A stretch of DNA of 64,000 bases from Marinobacter sp. DY40_1A1 (GTDB lineage: Bacteria > Pseudomonadota > Gammaproteobacteria > Pseudomonadales > Oleiphilaceae), in contig NZ_VCHA01000001.1 of NCBI RefSeq assembly GCF_016597815.1, positions 806,001-870,000 of the forward strand, read 5' to 3'. The notes under the pieces were generated by a model. That model made no database searches, had not been told where the DNA came from, and saw only the letters and a list, made by a program, of their open reading frames with translations. Made by a program: the position numbers and the translations under genes. How positions within the stretch are numbered: the first letter of the stretch is position 1; each line of letters begins with the position of its first letter. Below are positions 17,744-26,746 of this stretch, piece after piece.

Positions 17744-18808
17744 ATGTCCCGCAAAATTGCTACCGGAAAGCCCGCTAAATCCCGGGCGAGAAAACCGGCG
17801 CCTCATCCGGTGTCTCGCGAAGACAGCAAGCATGCAGGCCCTGGCCGGGAGGCAGTGCAGCAGGGTGTTGTATGGGTGACGGTGGATGAGGATAACCATG
17901 GGCAGCGTCTGGATAATTTTCTATTGGCGCAGCTTCGCGGTGTGCCCAGAAGTATTATTTATCGGATTGTGCGCAAAGGCGAGGTGCGGATTAATAAAGG
18001 CAGGGTTAAGCCAGATACTCGCCTTGTAACGGGCGATCAGGTGCGCATACCACCAGTTATACGTAAGGAGAAAGCGCCGCAGGCGGCTCCTGGTAGCCGG
18101 GTGCAGAGCGTGGTCGAAGCAGCCATCGTGTTTGAAAATGACCAGATGCTGGTGGTTAACAAGCCATCTGGAATAGCGGTGCATGGTGGCAGTGGCCTCA
18201 GTTTCGGGCTAATAGAGGTGTTGCGGTCCGCTCGCCCGGAAGCGCGTTTTCTTGAGTTGGTGCATCGCTTGGACAGGGACACTTCCGGGTTGGTTATGGT
18301 TGCCAAAAAGCGCTCTGCATTGCGTTTTCTGCAGGACGAACTCCGGCAAAGGCGCATCCGCAAGCAATACCATGCGTTGGTGGCCGGAGATTGGCCAAGT
18401 AAGCTGAATCGGGTTGATGAGCCGTTGTTGCGCTATGAAATGCCTAATGGAGAGCGGCGGGTCAGGGTGGATCAGGCTGGCAAGGCCTCTTTGACGACCT
18501 TTCGTTGCCTGGCGCGTTATACAGGATATACCCTGGTGGAGGCCTCGCCAATTACTGGTCGGACCCATCAGATTCGTGTGCACAGTTTGTGTGCCGGTCA
18601 TCCAATAGCGGGGGATGACAAGTATATGGATGATGTAAGTCTCAAAGCGTTTCGGGCAGTTGGTGGGCAGCGTTTAATGTTGCACGCCCGGGCTCTCGAG
18701 CTTTCCCTGCCTGTTACCGGGGAGATGGTGCGGTTTGAGGCCCCTTATGATGATGTATTCAGTCACGTACTTGGCAGGCTTGATGTGCGTGCGACGGGAG
18801 CAGAGTAA
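17744..18808 (+). CDS. rluC: 23S rRNA pseudouridine synthase (positions 955/2504/2580 type)
   Basis: An RluA-family enzyme that isomerises uridines in 23S rRNA. A basic N-terminus is followed by an S4 RNA-binding domain (QRLDNFLLAQLRGVPRSIIY...), the catalytic loop HRLDRDTSGL with Asp177, and the later motif GRTHQIRVH. The position opposite rne is the usual RluC location. The start has AAAGGAACC just upstream. It overlaps the HAD phosphatase gene by one base (TAATG), implying translational coupling. Confidence 0.95.
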   Translation: MSRKIATGKPAKSRARKPAPHPVSREDSKHAGPGREAVQQGVVWVTVDEDNHGQRLDNFLLAQLRGVPRSIIYRIVRKGEVRINKGRVKPDTRLVTGDQVRIPPVIRKEKAPQAAPGSRVQSVVEAAIVFENDQMLVVNKPSGIAVHGGSGLSFGLIEVLRSARPEARFLELVHRLDRDTSGLVMVAKKRSALRFLQDELRQRRIRKQYHALVAGDWPSKLNRVDEPLLRYEMPNGERRVRVDQAGKASLTTFRCLARYTGYTLVEASPITGRTHQIRVHSLCAGHPIAGDDKYMDDVSLKAFRAVGGQRLMLHARALELSLPVTGEMVRFEAPYDDVFSHVLGRLDVRATGAE

Positions 18809-19455
18809 TGGATGTGAAAGTGGTGATTTTCGACTGGGACGGTACCTTGGTGGATTCCGTAGATCATATTGCCGATAGCCTGCACCAGGCTGCCACGGAT
18901 CTTGGGTTCCCTGCGCTGGAGAGGGAGGCATACCGTGACATTATAGGTCTGGGTATGGTCGAGGCGCTGGAGAAGTTGTACCCGGGGCTGAGTCACGAAG
19001 AGATAACGAGTATACGGGAGGGGTACGCCAATTATTTTTTCCGTAAGGTAACAACACCACAGAATCTTTTTGAGGGGATGGGGGAGGTTGTACTGAATCT
19101 CCAGCAATCTGGCCGCGGGTGCTCGGTGGCAACCGGTAAGAGCCGCAGGGGTTTGGATCCGGCGCTGGTTTCCAGTGGGCTGGGGCCGCATTTCGATATT
19201 ACCCGCTGCGCTGATGAAACCCGATCCAAGCCGGATCCGCGCATGCTTGAAGAGATTCTTCTGTTTTACGGTATCAAGCCTGCCGAGGCCGTCATGATCG
19301 GGGATACCCGTTATGATCTGGAGATGGCCCAAAGGATTGGTATGCCGTCTATTGGTGTTGAGTGGGGGGTGCATAAGCGCGACGTGCTTGGTGGTTATGC
19401 GCCTCACGCTATCGTAGATACTGTGGCGGACCTTCGCGACGTGCTTGGTTTGTAG
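18808..19455 (+). CDS. HAD-family phosphatase (phosphoglycolate phosphatase-like)
   Basis: The HAD motifs are in order: DWDGTLVDS (residues 8-16, nucleophile and acid aspartates), the ATGKSRRGLD threonine motif, the lysine in TRSKPDPRMLEEIL, and IGDTRYDLEMA. The C1 cap is helical. Relatives hydrolyse small phosphomonoesters such as 2-phosphoglycolate or nucleotides; substrate cannot be fixed from sequence. The gene overlaps rluC by one base and precedes sppA, an order common in Pseudomonas relatives. Confidence 0.9.
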   Translation: MDVKVVIFDWDGTLVDSVDHIADSLHQAATDLGFPALEREAYRDIIGLGMVEALEKLYPGLSHEEITSIREGYANYFFRKVTTPQNLFEGMGEVVLNLQQSGRGCSVATGKSRRGLDPALVSSGLGPHFDITRCADETRSKPDPRMLEEILLFYGIKPAEAVMIGDTRYDLEMAQRIGMPSIGVEWGVHKRDVLGGYAPHAIVDTVADLRDVLGL

Positions 19456-19492
19456 CCAGCCTTGGTAAATTTGTCTATAGCAGGAAATGTGC

Positions 19493-20518
19493 ATGAGTGA
19501 CTGGGATTCCGATAAAACGGCTGAGTGGGGTGACAAACCTGCTGAGCAAGGTGCATTGCGACGCAAGCCAAATCTGCCGCCAGAGACTGGGCGTGACTGG
19601 AAGTTGATAGAAAAACTGGTTATGTCGTTACAGTCCGAGCAGCGCCGTAGCCGGCGGTGGGGTATTTTTTTCAAGTTCCTTACCTTTGCTTATTTGTTTG
19701 CGCTGCTGGCTATTGTCTGGTCGCCACTCGGCGGCGGCCTTGAGGCAACAACCAGCGAGCACACGGCAGTTGTTGAAATTAACGGGCCAATTTCTGCAGA
19801 TGAGATTGCCAGTGCCGACAACATTGTTGGTTCATTGCGTTCAGCGTTTGAGCAGGAAAATGCTCTGGCGGTGATATTGCGCATTAATAGCCCGGGAGGT
19901 AGTCCTGTTCAGTCCGGCTATATTTATGATGAGATCAAACGGCTGAGGGGCGAATATCCCGAGAAGAAGGTCTATGCGGTGATCTCGGATATCGGTGCAT
20001 CCGGTGCTTACTATATTGCAGCTGCGGCTGATGAAATTTACGCAAACCGCGCCAGCCTCGTTGGGTCTATTGGTGTGGTTGCCGGTGGTTTCGGGTTTAC
20101 AGGTGCTATGGATAAGTTGGGGGTTGAGCGCAGGCTTTATACCTCAGGTGATAACAAAGCGTTTCTGGACCCATTCTCCCCCGAGCAAGAGGGGGAGGTG
20201 GTCTTCTGGCAAAGCGTGCTCGAGAATACCCATCAGCAATTTATAGCGGCCGTAAAAAAAGGGCGTGGTGACCGTCTTGCAGATGATGAACGGCTGTTTA
20301 GTGGATTGGTTTGGAGTGGAGAGCAGGCGCTGGAGCTTGGGCTGATTGATGGGTTGGGCAGTACGTCTTATGTGGCCAGGGAGATTGTCGGTCAGGAAGA
20401 GTTGGTCGATTACAGCCGCCGTAAGGGCGCCTTGCGGGATCTAGTGGATCAGCTTGGCGTCTCCTTGGGACACGGAGTCGCTTCGCAGCTCGTAGAGTCC
20501 CGACTGGAGTTGCGTTAG
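19493..20518 (+). CDS. sppA: Signal peptide peptidase, short (36K) type
   Basis: A membrane serine protease that clears cleaved signal peptides. A cytoplasmic N-terminus (about 55 residues) is followed by one membrane helix (FFKFLTFAYLFALLAIVW), then the S49 domain with nucleophile Ser170 in DIGASGAYYIAAAAD and general base Lys222 in SGDNKAFLDPF. At 341 residues it is the single-domain form that assembles as an octamer. An in-frame ATG at 19487 is too close to the AGGAA ribosome site, so I start at 19493. A run of nine G (20523-20531) separates it from convergent yceF. Confidence 0.94.
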   Translation: MSDWDSDKTAEWGDKPAEQGALRRKPNLPPETGRDWKLIEKLVMSLQSEQRRSRRWGIFFKFLTFAYLFALLAIVWSPLGGGLEATTSEHTAVVEINGPISADEIASADNIVGSLRSAFEQENALAVILRINSPGGSPVQSGYIYDEIKRLRGEYPEKKVYAVISDIGASGAYYIAAAADEIYANRASLVGSIGVVAGGFGFTGAMDKLGVERRLYTSGDNKAFLDPFSPEQEGEVVFWQSVLENTHQQFIAAVKKGRGDRLADDERLFSGLVWSGEQALELGLIDGLGSTSYVAREIVGQEELVDYSRRKGALRDLVDQLGVSLGHGVASQLVESRLELR

Positions 20519-20531
20519 TGGCGGGGGGGGG

Positions 20532-21131
20532 CTACCGGGATTCCAATAACGGATTTCTCCCCCATGCTATCAGCATTTCATTGAGTGCGATCAGTGGAAG
20601 GCCGACTAGGCTGTTCGGGTCTCTGCCTTGCAGTTCCCTGAACAGCGTTATTCCCATGCCCTCCATTTTGAAGCTACCTGCGCAGTCGTAAGGTTCTTCT
20701 TTGCGCAGGTACGCATCGATTTCTTTGGCCGACAGTTCGCGGAAATGCACGGTAAACTGCTCGCAGGCGATTTGCAGGTTTCCGGAATCGGAGTCCAGAA
20801 GAGCAAGCCCGGTGTGGAAATTGACGCTTTTGTTGCTGCACTGCTCCAGTTGCCGAAATGCAGTTGAGTAATTTCCGGGTTTACTTAGCAGGGCTCCGCT
20901 GGGTAAGGCGGCAACTTGATCTGATCCAATAATCCAGTGGCTCGGATATATGGGTGCCAGGGCTCTGGATTTGCTTTCGGCCAGGCGCCTGGCCAAAGCC
21001 GCCGGATCTTCTCCTGGCGCTGGCGATTCGTTAATATTCGGGCTTGCGCAGGTGAAGGGCAGCCTCAGTCGAGCTAAAAGCTCCCGGCGATAGGGAGAAG
21101 AAGACGCCAGCAGTAGGTGTTTTTGGGGCAT
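20532..21131 (-). CDS. yceF: Maf-type nucleotide pyrophosphatase, YceF subfamily (m7GTP)
   Basis: The Maf fold is shown by LLLASSSPYRRELLARL at the start, INESPAPGEDP, IIGSDQVA (catalytic aspartate) and EEPYDCAGSFKMEGMGI, ending GRDPNSLVGLPLIALNEML. These match the YceF branch, which hydrolyses m7GTP, rather than the dTTP/UTP or cell-division Maf branches. The 199-residue length is normal. It is divergent from yceD, a conserved gammaproteobacterial order (yceF / yceD-rpmF-plsX-fab). Confidence 0.94.
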   Translation of the reverse strand: MPQKHLLLASSSPYRRELLARLRLPFTCASPNINESPAPGEDPAALARRLAESKSRALAPIYPSHWIIGSDQVAALPSGALLSKPGNYSTAFRQLEQCSNKSVNFHTGLALLDSDSGNLQIACEQFTVHFRELSAKEIDAYLRKEEPYDCAGSFKMEGMGITLFRELQGRDPNSLVGLPLIALNEMLIAWGRNPLLESR

Positions 21132-21269
21132 GATAAGGGCGCTCCTTCAATAATTTCGGCCAATTTTCGTGCCCGTATCGTAGAATACACCTACGAAAAC
21201 GGAAAGCCCTTGGCAAAAGCGGACGAAGTCTTTGACAGCAGCGAGCTTCGCCCCTAGAATTGCGCGCCT

Positions 21270-21824
21270 ATGTCAAATGCGTCTAGTGCCGAATTACCAA
21301 AGATAGTCGACCCATACAAGTTGGCGGAGCACAACAGCGTGCTGGAGGGAGAAATTCCTCTCAGTGCATTGTCTCGTTTCCGTGAAGCTGTTTTTGGGTT
21401 TGAAGATGGCGCTGTCTGTCGCGTGAAACTGTCCTTCTACAAGGATAGTGAGCGTCGCCGCATCGTCTCGGGTGAGTTGGAAGTTCCGGTCAATCTGGAA
21501 TGCCAGCGCTGCATGGGGCCTATGAAGTCCGTGTTGGTTTCCCGGTTCGTTCTTGGGCTGGTGACCAGCGATGAACAGGCGCAGGGGTTGCCAAAGGACC
21601 TTGAGCCTTTTCTGACTGATGATTTCAGTGCGGATTTATGGTCGATGACAGAGGACGAGTTGCTGTTGGTTTTGGCACCGTATCCTCTTCATGATCGCGG
21701 CGAATGCCCGGCTAACGAAGATCTGAAAGCCTATGAGCCAGATGGATCTTCAGCAAAGCCTGAGAAGAAGGCAGGCGATAACCCGTTCAGTGTGCTGGCG
21801 GGGCTCAAGAATACAAAGCATTAA
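21270..21824 (+). CDS. yceD: 23S rRNA accumulation protein YceD (DUF177)
   Basis: A 184-residue DUF177 protein with the conserved cysteine segment LECQRCMGPM near the middle and LLVLAPYPLHDRGECP before the C-terminus. YceD is needed for normal 23S rRNA accumulation and is nearly always encoded just before rpmF, as here. The start ATG at 21270 leaves the typical N-terminus with IVDPYKLAEHNSVLEGEIPLS. The C-terminal tail ends KKAGDNPFSVLAGLKNTKH, which fits the family end. Confidence 0.92.
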   Translation: MSNASSAELPKIVDPYKLAEHNSVLEGEIPLSALSRFREAVFGFEDGAVCRVKLSFYKDSERRRIVSGELEVPVNLECQRCMGPMKSVLVSRFVLGLVTSDEQAQGLPKDLEPFLTDDFSADLWSMTEDELLLVLAPYPLHDRGECPANEDLKAYEPDGSSAKPEKKAGDNPFSVLAGLKNTKH

Positions 21825-21929
21825 TCAGGGCGTGGGCAACCATATTGGGTGCCGGCGCAATTAAACGAACACACGTTATTCGTAACCCTATTCAAGTAAA
21901 GTTTACGTTAACAGGTCAGGAGTAGAACC

Positions 21930-22109
21930 ATGGCTGTACAGAAGAACCGTAAGACTCGTTCCAAGCGTGGCATGCGTCGTGCCCACGATGCCCTGAGCCC
22001 TGCAGCTCTGAGCACTGATTCAACAACTGGTGAAGTTCATCGCCGTCACCACGTATCTCCAGACGGATTTTACCGTGGCAAGCAGGTAATCGAAGCTAAC
22101 GACGAGTAA
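21930..22109 (+). CDS. rpmF: 50S ribosomal protein L32
   Basis: The 59-residue product is [20 protein letters not shown] followed by a serine/alanine-rich middle and [23 protein letters not shown], matching L32 closely. It lacks the zinc cysteines of the C+ form, as in most gammaproteobacteria. A good AGGAG-like site (CAGGAGTAGAACC) precedes the ATG. The AT-rich stretch 21880-21915 probably holds a promoter, since the yceD-rpmF gap is 105 nt. It precedes plsX. Confidence 0.97.
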   Translation: MAVQKNRKTRSKRGMRRAHDALSPAALSTDSTTGEVHRRHHVSPDGFYRGKQVIEANDE

Positions 22110-22152
22110 TCTCGTTGTATAGCCGCGCAAACCTCAATCGAGTGGGCAAGCG

Positions 22153-23154
22153 GTGAATCCGGTTACCATAGCGGTTGACGCCATGAGTGGCGATCGAGGT
22201 CCGGCAGTTGTAGTTGCTGCGGCCCTCGAAGCGGTGTGTGAAAACAAAGCCTTGAGTTTCATCCTGGTGGGAATCCGGAGTGAACTTGAGGCTTTGTTGC
22301 GTGAGGGGCACCCACGAATCCGTATTGTCGAAGCTGCAGACATTGTGCGCATGAATGAGCGCCCATCCCATGCGTTGCGGCACAAGAAAAACTCGTCCAT
22401 GGCTATTGCTCTCAGGCTGGTACGTGATGGCGAAGCTCAGGGGTGTGTCAGTGCAGGTAATACCGGTGCCTTGATGGCATTTGGTCGCTCCATTATACGT
22501 ATGTATCCGGGTATTGAGCGTCCTGCTATAACCAAGCTTATCCCTTCGCTACGGGGGCGCTGTCACGTTCTCGATCTTGGCGCCAACGTAGATTCCAGCG
22601 CAGAGAATCTTTATCAATACGCCCTGATGGGCTCGCTTATGGCGTCGGCAATCTGCAGTCAGGGTGAGCCGCGGGTGGCACTGCTGAATGTTGGCGAGGA
22701 AGAGATAAAAGGTAACGAGCAGGTTCGCCTTGCCTCTCACATGCTCGCCCAATGTGACTCCATTAACTACATTGGCTACGTGGAAGGCAGTGATCTGTTT
22801 CGCGATGTTGCGGATGTAGTGGTATGTGATGGGTTTGTGGGTAATATTGCGCTGAAAACCGGCGAAGGTGTGGCCGGGTTGCTCATAGAGCTTATGGAGC
22901 AGGCCTTTACTCGCACTCTTTACGGCCGCTTTGTAGGTCTTCTTGCGCGTCCTATCATCGGCAGGCTTCTTCGGCTGATGGATCCCTCCCGGCACAACGG
23001 CGCCAGCCTTCTTGGTCTTCAGGGCGTGGTTATAAAGAGCCACGGCAACGCCAATGAGCGCGCTATGCTTGCGGCCATTCGCCAGGCCGTCCTTGAGGTC
23101 GAGCTCGAGGTGCCCAGGCGCATCAATGAGCGCCTGGATGATTTGATGCTTTGA
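22153..23154 (+). CDS. plsX: Phosphate acyltransferase
   Basis: PlsX converts acyl-ACP to acyl-phosphate, feeding PlsY in phospholipid synthesis. It starts at GTG with TIAVDAMSGDRGPAVVV, the family signature, followed by VSAGNTGALMAFG, VLDLGANVDS, LLNVGEEEIKGNEQ and DVVVCDGFVGNIALKTGEG. All substrate-site segments are present, and the 333-residue length is normal. It lies 43 nt after rpmF, consistent with the rpmF-plsX-fab operon. Confidence 0.96.
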   Translation: MNPVTIAVDAMSGDRGPAVVVAAALEAVCENKALSFILVGIRSELEALLREGHPRIRIVEAADIVRMNERPSHALRHKKNSSMAIALRLVRDGEAQGCVSAGNTGALMAFGRSIIRMYPGIERPAITKLIPSLRGRCHVLDLGANVDSSAENLYQYALMGSLMASAICSQGEPRVALLNVGEEEIKGNEQVRLASHMLAQCDSINYIGYVEGSDLFRDVADVVVCDGFVGNIALKTGEGVAGLLIELMEQAFTRTLYGRFVGLLARPIIGRLLRLMDPSRHNGASLLGLQGVVIKSHGNANERAMLAAIRQAVLEVELEVPRRINERLDDLML

Positions 23155-23158
23155 TTGG

Positions 23159-23180
23159 TCAGGGCCTTTTGGCTCCCTGA
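23159..23180 (+). other. Hairpin between plsX and fabD
   Basis: TCAGGG-CC, a TTTT loop, GG-CT-CCCTGA pair directly after the plsX stop. No T-run follows, so read-through into fabD (130 nt away) is likely; it may be an RNA processing or stabilising element. Confidence 0.35.
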
Positions 23181-23283
23181 TGCAGAGCTTGCTTGAAATC
23201 ATTTGGTTTGTTCGCGCAAAATCCAGCCAACTTGTACTATTGGCTAATCTCCTGAAACTCCCAATGACGATAAGATCCCGCTT

Positions 23284-24222
23284 ATGAAATCAGCCTTTAT
23301 ATTCCCCGGACAGGGTTCCCAGTCGGTTGGCATGTTGTCCATCGCCGCCGAATCTTGGCCCATGATCAACAAAACCTTTGCAGAAGCCTCCAATGTGCTT
23401 GGCTACGACCTGTGGCACCTTTGCCAGAAGGGCCCTGCAGAAGAGCTCAACCAGACCATGATTACCCAGCCAGCACTGCTGACTGCAAGCGTCGCACTAT
23501 GGCGTGAGTGGTTTGTTGCCGGTGGGCCGCGACCCGATTTTCTGGCGGGGCATAGTCTGGGTGAGTACAGTGCGCTTGTGGCTGCTGAAAGCCTCGATTT
23601 TGTCGAAGCTGTGAAACTGGTGCGCCTGCGTGGTGAACTCATGCAAGAGGCTGTTCCTGCCGGTGAAGGCAAAATGGCTGCTATTCTTGGTTTGGAAGAT
23701 GCCGAAGTTGTTGCAGCCTGTGAAGAGGCAGCTAATGGCGATGTAGTGGCGGCAGTTAATTTTAACGCACCTGGGCAGGTTGTTATCGCCGGCTCAGTTG
23801 CAGCTGTTGATCGGGCCATTGAAGCTTGTAAAGCCAGGGGCGCGCGCAAGGCTATGCCATTGCCGGTCAGTGTCCCTTCGCACTGTGCATTGATGAAGGG
23901 CGCGGCTGAAGAGTTGGGGCAGGCTCTGGATGAAGTTCGTTTTAGTGATGCTGTCATCCCGGTTATACAGAATGTTAACGCAGCAGCGGTTACAGATTCA
24001 GCTACACTAAAGGCAAATCTGTTGAAGCAGTTGTATTCTCCGGTATTGTGGACAGATTCAGTCCGCACGCTGGTGGGGAATGACGTTAAGGTTGCCTTGG
24101 AGTGCGGCACTGGCAAAGTGCTTGCCGGGCTAGCCAAGCGAATTGACCGGGGGCTTGCCGTATACGGCATCGAAGACCCCGAGGCTTTGTCTGCTGCGCT
24201 TGCGGCATTTGAACCGTCTTGA
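23284..24222 (+). CDS. fabD: Malonyl-CoA:ACP transacylase
   Basis: FabD loads malonyl groups onto ACP for fatty-acid elongation. Key features are the glycine-rich start FPGQGSQSVGM, nucleophile Ser91 in LAGHSLGEYSALVAA, the arginine in VRLRGELMQEA that binds the malonyl carboxylate, and VPSHCALMKGAA with the catalytic histidine. The 312-residue length is standard. It has its own 130-nt upstream gap but shares orientation with plsX and fabG. Confidence 0.97.
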   Translation: MKSAFIFPGQGSQSVGMLSIAAESWPMINKTFAEASNVLGYDLWHLCQKGPAEELNQTMITQPALLTASVALWREWFVAGGPRPDFLAGHSLGEYSALVAAESLDFVEAVKLVRLRGELMQEAVPAGEGKMAAILGLEDAEVVAACEEAANGDVVAAVNFNAPGQVVIAGSVAAVDRAIEACKARGARKAMPLPVSVPSHCALMKGAAEELGQALDEVRFSDAVIPVIQNVNAAAVTDSATLKANLLKQLYSPVLWTDSVRTLVGNDVKVALECGTGKVLAGLAKRIDRGLAVYGIEDPEALSAALAAFEPS

Positions 24223-24239
24223 TGTAAAGGGAGTTGTGC

Positions 24240-24983
24240 ATGTCTCTGGAAGGTAAAACAGCACTGGTAACCGGTGCTACTCGCGGAATTGGAAAAGCTA
24301 TCGCCCTGGCGCTCGCAAAGCAGGGTGCTGAGGTTGTAGGCACAGCCACAACCGCAGAGGGAGCTGCAACCATTACCGAAAACCTCCAGGCGGCTGGTGC
24401 AAGCGGCTATGGCATAGTGATGGACGTAGCAGATGCCGAAAGCATTGAAGCTGGCCTTAAAGAGATAGCCAGTAAATCTTCGGTACCCCTTATTTTGGTT
24501 AATAATGCTGGTATAACCCGTGATAACCTGCTGATGCGGTTAAAAGATGATGATTGGGCGGCAGTGCTCGAAACTAACCTCTCAAGCGTGTTCCGCACCA
24601 CCAAAGCTTTACTGCGAGGCATGGCAAAGGCACGTTGGGGGCGCGTTATCAACGTGAGTTCAGTGGTTGCCAGTATGGGTAACGCAGGGCAGTCTAATTA
24701 TTGTGCAGCAAAAGCGGGTGTTGAGGGTTTTACCCGCAGCCTGGCGAAGGAAATGTCGAATCGTGGTATCACAGCTAATTGCGTGGCGCCGGGATTTATT
24801 GACACAGATATGACAAAAAAACTGGACGACAAGCAACGTGAGGCTATGCTGGAAATCATACCCGCGGGTCGTTTGGGGGAGCCGGAAGAGGTGGCAGCGC
24901 TTGTTGCTTTCCTGGCATCGGATGTTGCCGGTTACGTGACTGGGGAAACCATTCATGTAAACGGTGGAATGTACATGGGATAA
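24240..24983 (+). CDS. fabG: 3-oxoacyl-ACP reductase
   Basis: The NADPH-dependent second step of the elongation cycle. The short-chain reductase features are TGATRGIGKAIA at the N-terminus, NNAGITRDNLLMR, the catalytic Ser-Tyr-Lys with Tyr154 and Lys158 in SNYCAAKAG, and the C-terminal YVTGETIHVNGGMYM. I start at ATG 24240, placed after GGGAG; an in-frame TTG at 24234 overlaps that site. At 247 residues it matches FabG. Confidence 0.97.
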   Translation: MSLEGKTALVTGATRGIGKAIALALAKQGAEVVGTATTAEGAATITENLQAAGASGYGIVMDVADAESIEAGLKEIASKSSVPLILVNNAGITRDNLLMRLKDDDWAAVLETNLSSVFRTTKALLRGMAKARWGRVINVSSVVASMGNAGQSNYCAAKAGVEGFTRSLAKEMSNRGITANCVAPGFIDTDMTKKLDDKQREAMLEIIPAGRLGEPEEVAALVAFLASDVAGYVTGETIHVNGGMYMG

Positions 24984-25000
24984 GCTCCAGTTTTGGAGCT
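24983..25000 (+). other. Small hairpin after fabG
   Basis: AGCTCC (24983-24988), a 6-nt loop and GGAGCT (24995-25000) directly follow the fabG stop. It has no T-run. It may set unequal expression of fabG and acpP, which needs far more product. Confidence 0.35.
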
Positions 25001-25118
25001 CGTGCGCAACTCATTGTCGCGCAACATGTTTAACCGGATCCCTGCTTGTTTGCAGGTAGGGTTTACACTAAACTGGCAGCACTTGAGTTGCTTGGTAGAT
25101 ACACAAAGTGAGGACATT

Positions 25119-25352
25119 ATGAGTACAGTTGAAGAGCGCGTTAAGAAGATCGTTTGTGAACAGTTGGGCGTTAAAGAGTCCGAAGTTCAGAACTCATCTT
25201 CTTTTGTAGAGGATCTTGGCGCTGACTCACTGGACACCGTTGAGCTGGTGATGGCACTGGAAGAGGAATTTGAAACTGAAATTCCTGATGAAGAAGCCGA
25301 GAAGCTGGCCAGTGTTCAGGACGCGATCGACTACATCGTCGCGCATACCTGA
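25119..25352 (+). CDS. acpP: Acyl carrier protein
   Basis: A 77-residue, strongly acidic four-helix carrier. The phosphopantetheine attachment site is Ser37 in [17 protein letters not shown]. The start [18 protein letters not shown] is the family start, with GAGG upstream; a longer open frame back to 24993 is not coding. It carries acyl intermediates for FabD/F/G and PlsX. A strong terminator follows at 25382. Confidence 0.98.
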   Translation: MSTVEERVKKIVCEQLGVKESEVQNSSSFVEDLGADSLDTVELVMALEEEFETEIPDEEAEKLASVQDAIDYIVAHT

Positions 25353-25381
25353 TACTCTGAATTTTAGTTAGCCAGGCTTAA

Positions 25382-25417
25382 AGCCGTCCTTGTTATTCTG
25401 TGAAGGACGGCTTTTTT
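25382..25417 (+). terminator. Rho-independent terminator after acpP
   Basis: AGCCGTCCTT (25382-25391) pairs with AAGGACGGCT (25403-25412) around an 11-nt loop, followed by a T-run to 25417. It ends the abundant acpP message and separates it from fabF. Confidence 0.92.
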
Positions 25418-25491
25418 ATTGCCTGAAAATGACCCGGGGTTCGGGTTCATTCAGTAACACTGACCCATGAAATGATCAGGTGAACGCAGTT

Positions 25492-26739
25492 ATGAGTAAA
25501 CGACGGGTTGTTATCACTGGCATGGGAATGTTGTCTCCGCTAGGAAACGATGTGGCGACTTCCTGGGAGGCTATTCTGGCCGGGCGCAGCGGAATCGGCT
25601 TAATCGACCGTTTTGATGCGTCCGGGTATGGCACCCGTATTGGTGGTGCAATCAAAAATCTGGATCTGGAGTCGTATCTTTCGACAAAAGATGCCAGAAA
25701 GCTGGATGCGTTTATTCACTACGGTCTGATTGCAGCTCAGCAAGCTGTCGATGACAGCGGGCTTGCAGATTATGAAGCCTTGGATCGGGACCGGGTTGGT
25801 ATTGCTATCGGTTCAGGCATTGGCGGGCTTGAGTATATCGAAAAGAACGTGCTGACCATGGAGAAGTCTGGCCCCCGCAAGGTGTCGCCGTTCTTTGTTC
25901 CTGCGTCGGTAATCAACATGATCTCTGGCAATGCCGCCATTCGCTTCGGGTACCGAGGCCCGAATATTGCCATTGTAACCGCCTGTACTACCGGCACCCA
26001 TAACATTGGATACGCTGCTCGCACCATTGCCTACGGCGATGCCGATGTCATGCTTGCAGGTGGTTCTGAAATGGCAACAACGCGCACAGGCGTTGCAGCC
26101 TTCTCGTCAGCTCGCGCACTTTCAACCCGCAATGACGAGGCGGAAAAGGCGAGTCGCCCCTGGGATCGGGATCGTGACGGGTTCGTGCTGAGTGACGGTG
26201 CCGGGGTTCTGGTAATGGAAGAGCTTGAGCATGCCAAAAAACGCGGCGCGACGATTTACGGCGAGCTGGTGGGTTTTGGCATGAGCGACGATGCCCACCA
26301 CATAACAGCGCCACCAGAAGATGGTGAGGGCGCAGCCCGGTCAATGAGCAATGCGTTACGAGACGCAGGCCTGAAGCCGGAAGATGTCGACTACATAAAT
26401 GCCCACGGGACTTCAACGCAGGTGGGCGATGTAGCAGAAATTGCAGCAGCCAAGCGTGTGTTTGGTGTGCACGTTAGCCGACTGGCAATGAGCAGTACAA
26501 AATCCATGACGGGGCATTTGCTCGGTGCGGCAGGCGCTGTTGAGGCTATCTTTTCGTTGCTTGCTATACGTGATGGCGTGCTGCCGCCGACAATTAATCT
26601 GGATAACCCGGATGAAGGTTGCGACCTGGACTTGGTGCCTAACACTTGCCGCAAGTCTGATGTTCGCGTGGTTTTGTCCAACTCGTTTGGCTTTGGTGGA
26701 ACCAATGGCACTCTGATTATGCGCCGCTACGAAGGCTAA
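25492..26739 (+). CDS. fabF: Beta-ketoacyl-ACP synthase II
   Basis: The condensing enzyme of chain elongation, including the cis-vaccenate step. It has active-site Cys165 in [16 protein letters not shown], the two catalytic histidines in [11 protein letters not shown] and [14 protein letters not shown], and the late [15 protein letters not shown] start at ATG 25492, 8 nt after AGGTGA; GTG 25480 is a less likely alternative. The 415 residues fit the family. pabC follows 7 nt later. Confidence 0.96.
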   Translation: MSKRRVVITGMGMLSPLGNDVATSWEAILAGRSGIGLIDRFDASGYGTRIGGAIKNLDLESYLSTKDARKLDAFIHYGLIAAQQAVDDSGLADYEALDRDRVGIAIGSGIGGLEYIEKNVLTMEKSGPRKVSPFFVPASVINMISGNAAIRFGYRGPNIAIVTACTTGTHNIGYAARTIAYGDADVMLAGGSEMATTRTGVAAFSSARALSTRNDEAEKASRPWDRDRDGFVLSDGAGVLVMEELEHAKKRGATIYGELVGFGMSDDAHHITAPPEDGEGAARSMSNALRDAGLKPEDVDYINAHGTSTQVGDVAEIAAAKRVFGVHVSRLAMSSTKSMTGHLLGAAGAVEAIFSLLAIRDGVLPPTINLDNPDEGCDLDLVPNTCRKSDVRVVLSNSFGFGGTNGTLIMRRYEG

Positions 26740-26746
26740 GCGGCCC

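Noticed and set aside
20523-20531. G9 homopolymer as a phase-variation switch
   Set aside because: It lies between two convergent stop codons, outside any reading frame or promoter spacer.
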